A DNA stretch of 64,000 nucleotides from Nepenthes gracilis (lineage: Eukaryota > Streptophyta > Magnoliopsida > Caryophyllales > Nepenthaceae). This document shows, piece after piece, positions 23,431-35,739 of this stretch; the first letter of the stretch is position 1, and every line of letters starts with the position of its first letter. The DNA is taken from NCBI GenBank assembly GCA_033239525.1, contig BSYO01000036.1:2812126-2876125 (forward strand). The letters run 5' to 3'. Below the pieces are notes generated by a model. That model ran no database searches. It was given only the letters and a program-made list of their open reading frames with translations, and had not been told where the DNA came from. A program made the position numbers and the translations under genes.

Positions 23431-23617
23431 GCATGGATGATGACTTGTGCAGTAGCGTTAATGGTGAGTGATGAGAGATGTGATGTCTGTGATGTTGAAG
23501 CATTCAAATGCATGGGCATGTCGGATGATGATTCATCATGCTGCCCGCTTAATTAGGTTTGTCACGCCTGAGATTTTGAAGCTGTTTGTAGTTGCTGAGT
23601 TTAAAAAAAAAAAAAAA

Positions 23618-26150
23618 GGAGAAGGAGGAGAAGAAGAAGGTGCAGAAGTTAAACTTTTAATCTTCCTTCCTGTTCTTCAATGCAAAATTGTTCTTTTTTT
23701 TTTCATCTCTCTTTGCTCTTAGTCCTCCTCTGATCTCTCTTTATGCAATATCCATTGAATTCTATAAAAAATTAACATTTCAATTGGTTTAAAATTTATA
23801 CAATATAGTCAAGCTATTTAAGTATTATAGACAAATAAAATAAAAAAATAAATCTGATTAATTTTTAGATTGATCAAGTTATAAGTAAAAGTAAATAATT
23901 CAGTCTAGTTCAACACTGATCGGATTATAAATTTTTATACATATCTTTTATTCAAATAAATATTAAGTCATTAAAAATCCTCCAAATAAATCATTTTTAA
24001 AATAATTAAAATTTTAGGTATAGTTTTACCAATTTAAATATTTAGGTAATTTTTTAAATAAATTATTATATTTTTAAATATTTTTATATAAATATATATT
24101 TTCTGATAAAATTACTTAAAAATATAAAAATATACGTAAATACGTCCTATTAGCTCAATTTTGATTATAGATAAACACAGTAATAATTTTTTATTCAGGT
24201 ATTATAGGTTAAATTTGGACCAATTTAATATAAAGATTATAAATTTTTATTTAAACCTATTCTAATCCTATTTTAATCAAATCTACCACCCATTTAGAAA
24301 ATAAGAAATTTTACATTTTATCTTAACTTGCTTAGTGATTTCTTTTCAAATTGTTAATCTCCATGTTAAGGCGCCACAATGTTGGGACTAAGAGCTAATC
24401 AAACCCCACAGTAGACAAAATAAAGGAAAATAAAGCACAAAAGAGACCCACTTGGCTTGGTTTATGCAAGATAGATTACATAATATAATAATAATTATAA
24501 TTTAAAAAATATATTTTTTTATTTTAATTATTTATTTAAACATATAATGGTTATTATATGATTATTATATGTGACAAAATTGAATAAATTCAACCATTTT
24601 TTATTAATTAAAGACTATAAATTTAGGTGTTATGGGGATGAAACCTCGAAGTGATAGTAGTAAGTGGGACTCAGGCTGGCTGCAACATGCGGAGCGTTGC
24701 AGCCACCTGCGATGCGTACCGGAGCCGTTGGATTAAAAAATTCGACGGCTCCCGTTTTATATATATATGAAAATTATTTTTAGTTATTTTTTTTATTTTT
24801 ATATTTTTTCTGCTTTTGATTAAAGAAATAAAAATTTTAATATAAATTTTTAAAATTTTATAATTATTTAAAAAAAAAAAGGAGAAGGAGGAGAAGAAGA
24901 AGGTGCAGAAGTTAAACTTTTAATCTTCCTTCCTGTTCTTCAATGCAAAATTGTTCTTTTTTTTTTCATCTCTCTTTGCTCTTAGTCCTCCTCTGATCTC
25001 TCTTTATGCAATATCCATTGAATTCTATAAAAAATTAACATTTCAATTGGTTTAAAATTTATACAATATAGTCAAGCTATTTAAGTATTATAGACAAATA
25101 AAATAAAAAAAATAAATCTGATTAATTTTTAGATTGATCACGGTTATAAGTAAAAGTAAATAATTCAGTCTAGTTCAACACTGATCGGATTATAAATTTT
25201 TTATACATATCTTTTTATTCAAATAAATATTAAGTCATTAAAAAATCCTCCAAATAAATCATTTTTTAAAATAATTAAAATTTTAGGTATAGTTTTACCA
25301 ATTTAAATATTTAGGTAATTTTTTAAATAAATTATTATATTTTTAAATATTTTTATATAAATATATATTTTCTGATAAAATTACTTAAAAATATAAAAAT
25401 ATACGTAAATACGTCCCTATTAGCTCAATTTTGATTATAGATAAACACAGTAATAATTTTTTATTCAGGTATTATAGGTTAAATTTGGACCAATTTAATA
25501 TAAAGATTATAAATTTTTATTTAAACCTATTCTAATCCTATTTTAATCAAATCTACCACCCATTTAGAAAATAAGAAATTTTACATTTTATCTTAACTTG
25601 CTTAGTGATTTCTTTTCAAATTGTTAATCTCCATGTTAAGGCGCCACAATGTTGGGACTAAGAGCTAATCAAACCCCACAGTAGACAAAATAAAGGAAAA
25701 TAAAGCACAAAAGAGACCCACTTGGCTTGGTTTATGCAAGATAGATTACATAATATAATAATAATTATAATTTAAAAAATATATTTTTTTATTTTAATTA
25801 TTTATTTAAACATATAATGGTTATTATATGATTATTATATGTGACAAAATTGAATAAATTCAACCATTTTTTATTAATTAAAGACTATAAATTTAGGTGT
25901 TATGGGGATGAAACCTCGAAGTGATAGTAGTAAGTGGGACTCAGGCTGGCTGCAACATGCGGAGCGTTGCAGCCACCTGCGATGCGTACGGGAGCCGTTG
26001 GATTAAAAAATTCGACGGCTCCCGTTTTATATATATATGAAAATTATTTTTAGTTATTTTTTTTATTTTTATATTTTTTCTGCTTTTGATTAAAGAAATA
26101 AAAATTTTAATATAAATTTTTTAAAATTTTATAATTATTTAAAAAAAAAA
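23618..26150 (+). repeat. recent ~1.26 kb tandem duplication downstream of SAMDC4
   Basis: Unit 1 (23618-24880) and unit 2 (24881-26150) are almost identical. By eye they differ by a few substitutions and about eight single-base indels, most in A or T runs. Unit 1 starts just after an A15 tract (23603-23617). Both units end in an A10 tract that belongs to a MITE. The MITE is cut at that tract in unit 1 but continues past it in unit 2. This identifies A-tracts as both breakpoints. Misassembly of allelic copies is the main alternative. Confidence 0.92.
24674..24880. mobile_element. MITE, truncated copy at the duplication junction
   Basis: It begins with the hairpin GGCTGCAACATGCGGAGCGTTGCAGCC in two halves (GGCTGCAAC / GTTGCAGCC), then GGAGCCGTTGGAT, then an AT-rich body. 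It stops at the A-tract where unit 2 of the duplication begins. Confidence 0.7.
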
Positions 26151-26190
26151 CTGGAAGCCGTCAGATTTCAATTCAACAGCTCCGTTGGCA
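25944..26190. mobile_element. MITE, longer copy of the same family
   Basis: It is the same as 24674-24880 but continues through the A-tract into 'ggaagccgtcagattt', which matches the far end of the element at 30536-30784 read in reverse. The outermost right end is not certain. Confidence 0.65.
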
Positions 26191-26399
26191 TCACTGCGCG
26201 TTCCATCACCCATCTAGACCATTAATTTTGGGGATCCAACGGCCCAGTCGAAGTCCCCCAAAAACCATGGCATTATTATTAAAAAAATCAAAATGTCCGA
26301 ATTAAAAATAATCAAATAAACAAATAGTCTATGTATATTGTTATTTTAATTAAATTTAAATTTTAAATCGATGGATTATTCAACCAGCAGCTCTTGGAT

Positions 26400-26600
26400 A
26401 CTACAAAATTTGCTTGGGCCTTAAAGAAGGTAGCCGTGATGTTATTAAGGGCCGTATAAAAAGGTTGGGCCTTATGGGCTGAAAATGGATAAAAGGCCCG
26501 TCTACAAAAAGCCCATTAGCAACATGTCCGGCCCACGGAACTTCAGTGGCCAGGTCCATTGTCTAAGAAACAATTCAATGGTGGATGAAATAGGGCTTTG
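26400..26600. promoter_or_regulatory. cluster of GGGCC/GGCCC elements without an attached gene
   Basis: Within 130 bases there are TGGGCCTT (twice), GGGCCGT, ATGGGCT, AGGCCCGT, AGCCCAT and GGCCCAC. Such site II/TCP-type motifs crowd the promoters of plant housekeeping genes, yet no coding frame follows on either side. It may be a stranded promoter or chance. Confidence 0.25.
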
Positions 26601-27190
26601 GGTTTAGGAAGAAGGAATAAGCTTTTAACTTTATGGATTGTTTATTTGAAGGAAAAATAATTATCAAATGAAATTATTTTTTATGGAAGCAATTTTCAAA
26701 TAATATTCCTATATAATAAAATTATAATTATCATATAATTAGATTAACAATATGGAATATTTATCATCATTAATAATATTTCAAATATTAATATTTTTTC
26801 AATCATCAATAATATGTCATGGTTAAAAAATAATTTATACTGTATATTGGTTATCATTGTGATGATATTTTTTTAACTAATGGTAGATTTAATTGCATGG
26901 TCCATCGGACCGATAGATGGGTCTTCCACCAGGCCATATTCAACGTGTTTCGAGGTGTTGCGGCTAATGGGACTAGGGCATTATGACTAGTAATAATATG
27001 ATATTTAGATAAAATTTTTATTAATGAGTATTATTGTCGATAGTGATAGAAAAATAAACAATACTAAATAAGGCTTACAATGACATAATAATAGTGCTAC
27101 TCAATAGTATACTTTATGTTAGATTATAAGTCACTTTCATGTGGGCTCATACTCATTTACGTGCTGTTTAGTGATTCAAACAATGATACA
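26600..27190. other. AT-rich intergenic DNA
   Basis: Nothing is recognised. Confidence 0.5.
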
Positions 27191-27199
27191 TAAGTCATG

Positions 27200-29640
27200 T
27201 GCTGATACGAATGATTGCGCGCACAATCAGCATACGAAACGAGGAAAATAATAAGTTCGAACTTGAGCCGCACCCAAGGGCTATCCAAAGTACCAAATTC
27301 AGTAAGAATGTCCTTGAGAGGTGCCTGAGGGGCACTTGAAGTATTGATTTTAAAAGCAGCACGCCCAAAGTGCTAAACCCAGTGGCTTCCGCGTTTAAGG
27401 AACGCTCGATGAGTGCTTGAAGGGTGATTTGTAATATAAAAATGCACTTACGCATTTTAGGGCAAACTACTTATGTAATATTTCAGACTCTATTTTTTAA
27501 TTATTTTAATATTAATTATGATTTTGAACATTTCGGATACAGTGAAAATAAATTAAAATATTATAAATTTTTTTGGAATGATCGAAAGTACGGAGTGACG
27601 CTCAAGATGTGTTCATGTTATTGCCTGAATATCGGTCGAATTTTAGAATAAATAGAAAATAATAATAATAATAAACAACAAAAGAAAGAGAGGAGAAAAG
27701 GGGGATTAGGGAGAGAGGGAGAAAGAGGAGAGAGAGCGGGGGGCTAGGGTTCGTAGGCGGGGAGAGAAGAAGGAGAGGAGAAGGGGTCGGCGGCGATGGC
27801 AGCGCATTGGTGGTCATTGGTGGTGTGCGGCGGCGCGGCATGGGCTAAGGCAATGGTGGCGCGCAACGTGTGTTGCGCAAGGAGAGCGACGACAAAGCCA
27901 CACGAAGGGAACAATGATGGCAATGCAGTGGTGCCTCGCGTCAGTGGGGTAATGCCAGGGAGGCCAGTGGTGACACGTGAGGCGGCATGGTGGTGGGGCG
28001 GCGGTAGCAGTAACCCGCGTGGAGAGAGGAAGGGCAGAGAAATGTCAAATTTGGGTATTTTGGGATATCCTTTCTTCAAATCTGTGGAGTATATAATTGA
28101 GGCAAGTATCCTCTAGCCTTATTATTAGTTTGATTTAATTTCTGATATATTTTGATTCCTGTTTGAGATTTTACTAACATGTATATATTTTTACATACCA
28201 TCAATTTATTAATTATGAACATGTATGTATGTTTTATCGATTGTGTGATAGTTTAATATTAGTATTTATGATTTGAAGGGTTTTCGGATACTCGAACGGT
28301 ATATATGTATATCTGTATATCCGTATGTTATAGAACCATGAACCAGACCATATATCCGTCAACATGCATGCTGTCGAGAGTGGGGTCACTACGGGACCAT
28401 GGTAGTTTAAGACTTGATGGGTCGTTATATGTGATCTGAGGCATAAGTTTTGGTACTATTCCCGAGGAGGAGGTTTAGTTCAAACGGGGATGTATATAAT
28501 GTGGCTCCTTCCACTGGTAGGAAGGTTGAGGTGTTTAGTAATTGACCTGTCTCACTGTATATTTAAATGAGAATCATCGTAAGGAATTGACGGAAAATTA
28601 ATATAGTCGGATGTTCTAATATATAATTAAAATTTAAAGTTACACCTAAAGTCGTGGGTAGTAAAATATAACGAGCATGTTTCTAATTTATAGTAGACAG
28701 AGTACATGAATGGCATTGAGTTATTGGTTGCTGGCTTAAATCGCAGTCGATATAGTCGTGGTTACCGAACGATGGTAACCCTTCCTCAAGTTGGTATTAT
28801 TGATATTTGATTATCTGATTTCATACATGCTTTATATTTTTGCATGTATTGCGTGGACTATGATTTTAAGATACACTGATTGGCCCACAATTGGGCGATA
28901 GAAATGTCTCGTACGTATAAATATGTGATAAATCCGGAACATATTTTGATTTATATTTTAGTTCTGGCAGTCTTTTCTTAATTTCTGTATTATGAGATTT
29001 AGATCCGAATGATGGTATGTGTCCCATACAGATGTAGTGATAGTTGCGGCATATGTGACCTCGAATCATATGATATGATATCGTTTATGATATTTGATCG
29101 AATCGTTATTTATTACGATTATATCCCGGAGTGACTATTTGATACAGACGACGATTTAGTACAAGACATTTTCTTGATTTTTCAGGGATTTTAAGGACCT
29201 TGTATTTTATGTTTTATACGGTTGTAATGTGTTATCCATTCCCTCTAATTCATATGCACTGTTTTTGTATATATGACACTTGCTAAATTTTAGGCTCACA
29301 TTTTCATATTTTATCCCTTTAGACAAGTGGTATGGATACGCTTGTAGGAATTTAAACGTGATCTGACTCGGATATCTCTTTCAACGAATGGAGATATTAT
29401 GTTAGGTATGTTTCTAATATCGAGAATGTGATATGATTGTGTTTTCGGTCAGATAAAGGCCTTGATCCATATATGGGATATATTGGAGTTATCGTGTTAT
29501 ATTGATAAATTATTGTAATATTAAATACTTTTCTTACGATTGTGGATAGCAGGTCGTGTATTATATTGTTTGAATTTATATCTAATGAGATTTTATGCTG
29601 GTTATATTATGTTGGGTCCTGTATGTATTTAGACTGTCAC
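27200..29640 (+). repeat. dispersed repeat family X, copy D (plus), the best-preserved long copy
   Basis: The modules appear in the reverse order and orientation of copies A, B, C, F and G. A GC-richer 'gagtgcttgaaggg' part comes first, then a purine-rich tract and a GC-rich 27780-28060 segment, then 'gaggcaagtatcctctag' (28102). A long AT-rich part follows that aligns well to copy E. For example 'taatgagaatcatcgtaa..ggaatt' and 'gtcgtgggtagtaaaatat' (28650) match 'aataagaaccattgtaaag' and 'ggtacgagtagtaaaatat' (50530-50630). The block ends near 'cttttcttacgattgt' (29528) plus ~100 bp. There is no coding potential, although the GC-rich part creates chance frames on both strands. Confidence 0.6.
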
Positions 29641-30535
29641 ACCCAAATTTGGTTTTTATGATTAATGAAAATATTATTATCGATTTAATTTTTAACCTGC
29701 ATATATTGTGTTATTAGGTTGTGACAACTTATATTCTTTGAGATCTAAAGGTGTTGACACAATGAGAAAAATAAGAGAAAAATGGAGAAAAGATAAAAAT
29801 TTGAGTATTCAGTTGAGTTTCGAATCATACTTTAATTTCAACCAACATTGGATATGCAATTTCTAGAATTGATAAGAACGTTTTTATTGGTCATATTTCT
29901 TTTCTTTTCGTCTTATACTTATTATTATTTAAGTTATTTATTACAATATATTCAATCCTTATATTTATGAGTTTTATATAATAAAACGGATTATATAGTC
30001 GATAAATTTTGGATATATCGTTATTATTATTATTTATTTTAAAAAAAGATTTTTCTCATAAAAATTATGTGTCACTTTATTATTGGTAATTGTTGTTTGT
30101 TTGTTGTATATTGCTAATTGCTTCCACGTAATTCAAATAAGTAAATCAGATCTCAACACTTTGGAGGTAAAAAAAATTACATATTTTATAATTTTATTAC
30201 TAAAATATATTATTAGTGGCAACCTTTATACTAATAATGTCAAATTCTTAGGTTGAAGTGATTCTTTTTCAAAATATCATATACTTTGAAAAATGTGAGG
30301 GATTAGAGTTTTGGTTATGCGCCTAACATATGATGCTTTTTTGTAATATATATTTAGTTAAATTAAAAGATTTTAAATATTAAATTTAATATTTAATAAA
30401 TATTAATATTATAAAAAATAAAAAATATAATTATATTTAATATTTTTTTAATTTTTTAAATCTCGATAGATAAATTTTAATTTAATAATATTCTTAAAAG
30501 AAAGAAGTAAGATATTTCAAAGTTGAGATAGGATA
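29640..30535. other. AT-rich intergenic DNA
   Basis: No gene or clear repeat is seen. Confidence 0.5.
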
Positions 30536-30784
30536 GGGGGGTTGCGACGCTTGGGAGCCGTCAGATTTATTTTTGACGGCTCCCTTTTTTTTTAAAAAAA
30601 ATTATAAAATTAAAAAAAAATTAAATCATTATTTTTTTTAAATCAAATACAAAAAAAATATCAAAATAAAAAAAATAACTAAAAACCTTTTTTTTATATA
30701 TAACACCCGGCCGTTGGATTTTTTAATCCAACAGCCGGAAAGGCATCGCAGGGGGCTGCGACGCCAGTACGAGTCGCAGCCCCT
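30536..30784. mobile_element. MITE, ~249 bp, related to the copy at 25944
   Basis: The left end reads GGGGGTTGCGACGC then GGGAGCCGTC. The right end is a GGCTGCGAC..GTCGCAGCC hairpin. Read in reverse it matches 25960-26175 through 'ttggattaaaaaat', 'tagttattttttttatt' and the A-tract. Confidence 0.7.
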
Positions 30785-31317
30785 CTATTCCGTTGAGATA
30801 CGCTAATTCTATATGATGTATTAAATTTTGTTGAATATTTACTGTTTTGATTTTTAATTGGTCTTTTTTTTATTTTATTTTTATTTTTGCTTTTATTGCA
30901 ATTGTATCTATCAATGTCTCTTTAATATCATTGGCCACTCTTTAATATCATTACCTAAATTATTGAATAATGATGTTATTTTATTAATGATAATGTAAAA
31001 ATAATTATAAATGATATATTTAAATTTAATTTTATATATATGTATTTTTTAAAAAATTAAGAATTAATTTTTTTTCTTTTTATTTTCATTATTATACTGT
31101 CTTTTCTGAACTGCTTTAAATATAGCAAGGAAAAACTCCGTTTAATTATTCAAGTGATGAGAAAAATTTATTATTTATATGATATAATATAAAAATAATT
31201 TTTTTAAAAAAATTAAACACATTAAAAAATAACTAGTTTATATAATATCATAAGATTTAATTATTTTAATAGATTATTAGAGTACTATTCCAATAAAGGG
31301 AGCAAACCAAGAAACGA

Positions 31318-31592
31318 GGGGGGCTGCAACGCCCTTCCCGCGTTGCAGCCCGTATGACTTTGACACAGTCATCAAATGGAAAAATTTGACTGCTGTTTTT
31401 GTATATATTAAAAAAATAATTTAATATTATTTTTTTTGTTTTGTTATTTAACTTTAAAAATAAAACGATATATTATTTTTTTTAAAAATTTTTATTACTT
31501 TTTTTTAAAATAATTTGGCTGTCGGATTTTTCATCCAATGGTCAAATTCGCATCGTACGGGCTACGACGCCCTTCCCGTGTTGTAGCCCCCC
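31318..31592. mobile_element. MITE, 275 bp, with ~35 bp terminal inverted repeats that are themselves hairpins
   Basis: The left end GGGGGGCTGCAACGCCC and right end (reverse complement GGGGGGCTACAACACGG) are imperfect inverted repeats. Each end contains GGGCTGCAACGC and GCGTTGCAGCCC facing one another. The interior holds a 'CTGTCGGAT..ATCCAATGG' palindrome shared with the other MITEs here. Confidence 0.75.
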
Positions 31593-31599
31593 GAATCCG

Positions 31600-33960
31600 C
31601 AAATGAAATCTAAATCTGCAATCATTTCATAATTAATGTCAAGGTATGTTTGGTAAAAATTTAATGATTAATATAAATATTTTAAATATTTTTATTTAAA
31701 AATATAATAAAATAATTAAATTATTTTAAATTAATTATATACTATATTATCACACATAATATTTAAATTAATTTTATAACTAAAATTTATAAAATCATTG
31801 ATAACTTTACAACTATAATTGGAACAAATTAATTTTACATATAGCCTCCGGTCCCACCAACCTCAGTTACGTGTTAGAAATCTATTCAAATGGATTAGTT
31901 TTTTTTAATTTATTAGTCATATTAATATCAAAACTATCATTTCATGTTTAAATTATAGCTTCAATTATTTATGACAGATTTTATTATTAAGATTAAATAA
32001 AATAGTAACAAAATAATTATTTTTTGAGAATAAAATAATATAGAAATAAAATTAAAATTTTTTATACGTATAATTGATCGTTAAAATAGAATATATTAAA
32101 AATTAATATTTTATTATTTAATATATAATAATAATATAATAAATAAAGTAAAAATGTATTATAATAAATTTTTTATCCTTATTTAAAAATTTATAGTAAT
32201 TTTAATTTATAATTTTATTTTTAACTCACTTTTTAAATTTAATATAATATATATTTTTATTATATATATTTTAATATATATTTAACATAATATACATAAT
32301 TTAATATATTTAAAATAACATATTTTTTAATATATATTATAATATATAAATATAGTATTCCTACCTCTCTCTTCACGTCAAACTCATTTCTGGAATCTTC
32401 TATTCCCTTCCCTTTTCTTTTTCTCTCCATTTTCTTATTCTTTTTCCTTTTTTTTTTCTTCTTCATTCTCTCCCCTTTTAGTCCTTCTTCCTTCTTTTCC
32501 CTACTTTGCCGTTACCCTAACCTCCCATTCAAAACAGTGCTTGACAACAAATCAGTACAGCATGATGCCTTGATCACATCAACATATGATATTTTCGATC
32601 ATCTCTACTATTAATAAGATTTTTCATAAAAAATATAATTTATTATCTGATTTTAATCGATTTTTCTCTCTCTTTCTCTCTCTTGCTCAATGAAGAGTTG
32701 AGCAGAAAAAAAAGAGAACACAAGGTGGCTGCCGAAGAGAAAATGATATGATAATAAGGAAATAAAAAAATATGGGATGCAGCAATAATTATTTTTTTAT
32801 ATTTAAAAATAAAAAATATCTAATAAAATATGATGTTTTTGTTTTATGAGATTCAGAAATAAATATTTATTTGAAAAAAATTATTTTATATTAAAATATA
32901 AATAAATAGTGAAATAAAAATTTTATTGGGAATAAAATAAAAATAAAATTTACATTTTCATAAATTAAACATGCCATTAGAGTTTATTTTAGTTTAAATA
33001 ATACAATAAAAAATTATTATAATCTGTGAATGGACAAAACTTTAACAGTTCCAATGTTAAATCTGTCCTCTTGTGGCTCGTTACATATAAAGGAAATTTT
33101 ATGTCGCTTGATTAAAAAATTTGAATTACTATAATTATATACTATATACAAAGATTAAAATGACAACTGATATATGATATTTGTAATGGGTATGATTTGA
33201 TTTGTATCTATAATTATATAGTGTTATAGTTTATATTTTCATATAGATTGTTCATGGGTAAGAATTAAGCAAATTACATAAAACACATCACATAAAAGAA
33301 ATAAAAAACTATTTAAGCTTCTTAAATTATTTGTGCACATAACATAAAGGGAAAATTCTAAATTGTTTTCAAATTTTTTAAATTATATTATAAACATTTA
33401 ATTTAGTTATTCGATCACAAAGAGGAAAAATCAAGTTCATGAAGTTTTAGCTTATATAGTAATAGGCAAGTGATGCTAAGAAAATTATAGAATGTTAGTC
33501 AATTTTTGAGAATATTTTATTCATAGTCTAAAAGCTTAGATTATGAATTAATGATAATATTAAATATGCATAAGTAAATTATAGAAATAAGCTTAAGAAT
33601 TTATTTTGTGGCTATGATATTCCTTGTCCAAACAAGAAAGGTTAGGACTAATTTAAGGCTATTTAAAAATTTATATATTAGGTGACTTGTGAGTCACTTT
33701 TATGGTTGGTTTGCTTGAAAATTTTGTACAATAATTCAGCAGTGGGGACTTTGGCCTGTCTGGCCGTAAAAAAATGACTACTTGTATTGATAATTTACAA
33801 ATATTTTATCAAAACTTGTTTTCAAATCACTTAAAAATTGAAATCTTTTAAAAGAAATCTTAAACGATTTCGTTGTGATGTCCGACAAATCGTACAAAAT
33901 TGACAAAATTCTTCAAATCTGGAAAATCTTCTAAAACAAAATTCAAAAAGCAAAATCCGA
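31600..33960. other. AT-rich intergenic DNA
   Basis: A C/T-rich tract lies at 32360-32500. It makes only low-complexity chance frames (Lys/Arg-rich on the minus strand). No gene is seen. Confidence 0.55.
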
Positions 33961-33979
33961 ACATTAAAGAAGAGATTTG

Positions 33980-34821
33980 CATTTTTTTAATGCTTTTGTC
34001 CCTTCCTCAATGACCTTTTCTTGACGTCTCTCCATCACTGTCACTCGCAGCAGTGATGTTCTTGGCTTCTTAGCAGACGTGCTCCGTCGGAACACCCTTC
34101 CTCACGCATGCTGTAGACTTTTCCCCGGATTTGATCAATGCCCATAAATCTGAATTCGAATCGATAAAAACCATTTAATAGTATCTATGAAACAAGAGAA
34201 AATCACTTGTATTTTTCATTTTGAAGTCTTCAACAGTCAACTTCAATCTTGGTACTCTTGTTTTTCTAGGGTTCCCAATTATTGATCTCCAACTTTCTTA
34301 CTTTTTCCCGAAATTGTTCTTCTGCCCCCAAAAGAAGTGCTTTTACTTTCTGGGTTGTTTTTCTTTTCCATCAAAACCCCACCGCACGTTCTCATGAAGG
34401 GGAGGAGAAATGCATTGTAGGCCCAAAGAACAAAAGCTTTCGAGTTTTGATTCTTTGGGTTGATTTCAAGGTTTGATTCAACTACGGTATATTCTATTCT
34501 TGTGGGGTTTCCTTATAACACCATATGTGGAAGAAAACCCATAAGAGAATTCCCCTCTTAGAGTTTTAATTCCCGAGGTATCAGAGGTTTTTGCACAAAG
34601 AGTTGGCTTGTTACGGTGTAAGAGGTATTGTTCTTTTAACTTCTAGCCGGTTTATGTGGGAATCTCTCTGTCGAAGATAACCCTGATTCTACAGGGTACC
34701 CATTTGGCATTACTGTTAATGAGTCGCATTTATGATACAAATTGGTCGTTCTATTGAATATTTTGGGCTGCATTTTGATGAATTTCTTGAAAATAGTTCG
34801 TTCATCTCTGGTTTGAAAAAC
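33980..34821 (+). promoter_or_regulatory. likely promoter and leader of the PP2C gene
   Basis: Base composition rises sharply at ~33980 and stays gene-like up to the start codon. A possible leader intron runs from 'ttcaag|gtttga' (34471) to 'cttctag|ccgg' (34646). A 64-codon upstream frame starts at 34282 and would be cut by that intron. No TATA box is convincing. Confidence 0.4.
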
Positions 34822-35739
34822 ATGGGCTGTGTCTTTTGTAAATGCTGTAAACCCTGTCTCCGGCGATTTGATGAAAACGACACCGGTAATCGTGAATCTG
34901 ATCAACATGGTGTTCAGGGAATGGCTGCAGGTACAGAGAAGCTATTGGAGGTTGTTTCCATACCTTCACACAACTACAATTTGGAGTATTCTGTCCTTAC
35001 TCAGAAGGGATACTACCCTGACTCACCTGACAAAGATAACCAAGATAGTTATTGCATTAAAATGCAGCTACAATCTAACCCAAATGCTCATTTCTTTGGA
35101 GTTTTTGATGGGCATGGACAATTTGGCACCCAATGCTCCAAATTTGTAAAGGATAGGTTAGTGGAAAGATTGTCGAATGATCCCACTTTGTTAGAAGATC
35201 CTGTGAAAGCTTATCATAACGCATTCCTTGCAACAAACGATGACTTACATAACAGCGTGATAGACGACACAATGAGTGGTACAACTGCAATAACCGCTCT
35301 TGTTGCTGGAGATATACTTTATGTTGCGAACGTGGGTGATTCTAGGGCAGTCATTGCTGTTAAGGACGGGAGCCAAATTGTTGCTCGAGATCTATCACGC
35401 GATCAGACGCCTTTTAGGAAGGATGAATATGAGAGGGTGAAGCTATGTGGGGCCAGAGTTTTGAGTGTTGATCAAGTCGAAGGGCTTAAGGATCCCAACA
35501 TACAGATGTGGGGTGATGAGGAGACTGAAGGTGGTGATCCTCCACGTTTGTGGGTTCAAAATGGGATGTATCCTGGAACTGCATTTACACGGAGTGTGGG
35601 CGATAGCACCGCTGAAAACATCGGTGTAATAGCTGTACCGGAGGTGTCAGTGGTTCGACTTACCGCCGATCATCTATTCTTTGTTGTTGCAAGTGATGGT
35701 GTCTTTGAATTTCTCTCCAGCCAAGCAGTTGCCAATATG
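34822..35739 (+). CDS. PP2C coding exon 1
   Basis: 918 bases, 306 codons, ending QAVANM. The donor is ATG|GTATTT. The family continues VxxYxDPRDxC here, which is exactly what exon 2 supplies. Confidence 0.9.

Noticed and set aside
22724..23503. 259-codon minus-strand frame opposite SAMDC4
   Set aside because: It is the antisense shadow of a conserved gene. The product is His/Leu-rich with no domain.
27744..28116. GC-rich frames on both strands, 106-111 codons
   Set aside because: They lie in the GC-rich module of repeat family X. Proline/alanine-rich low complexity and no domain.
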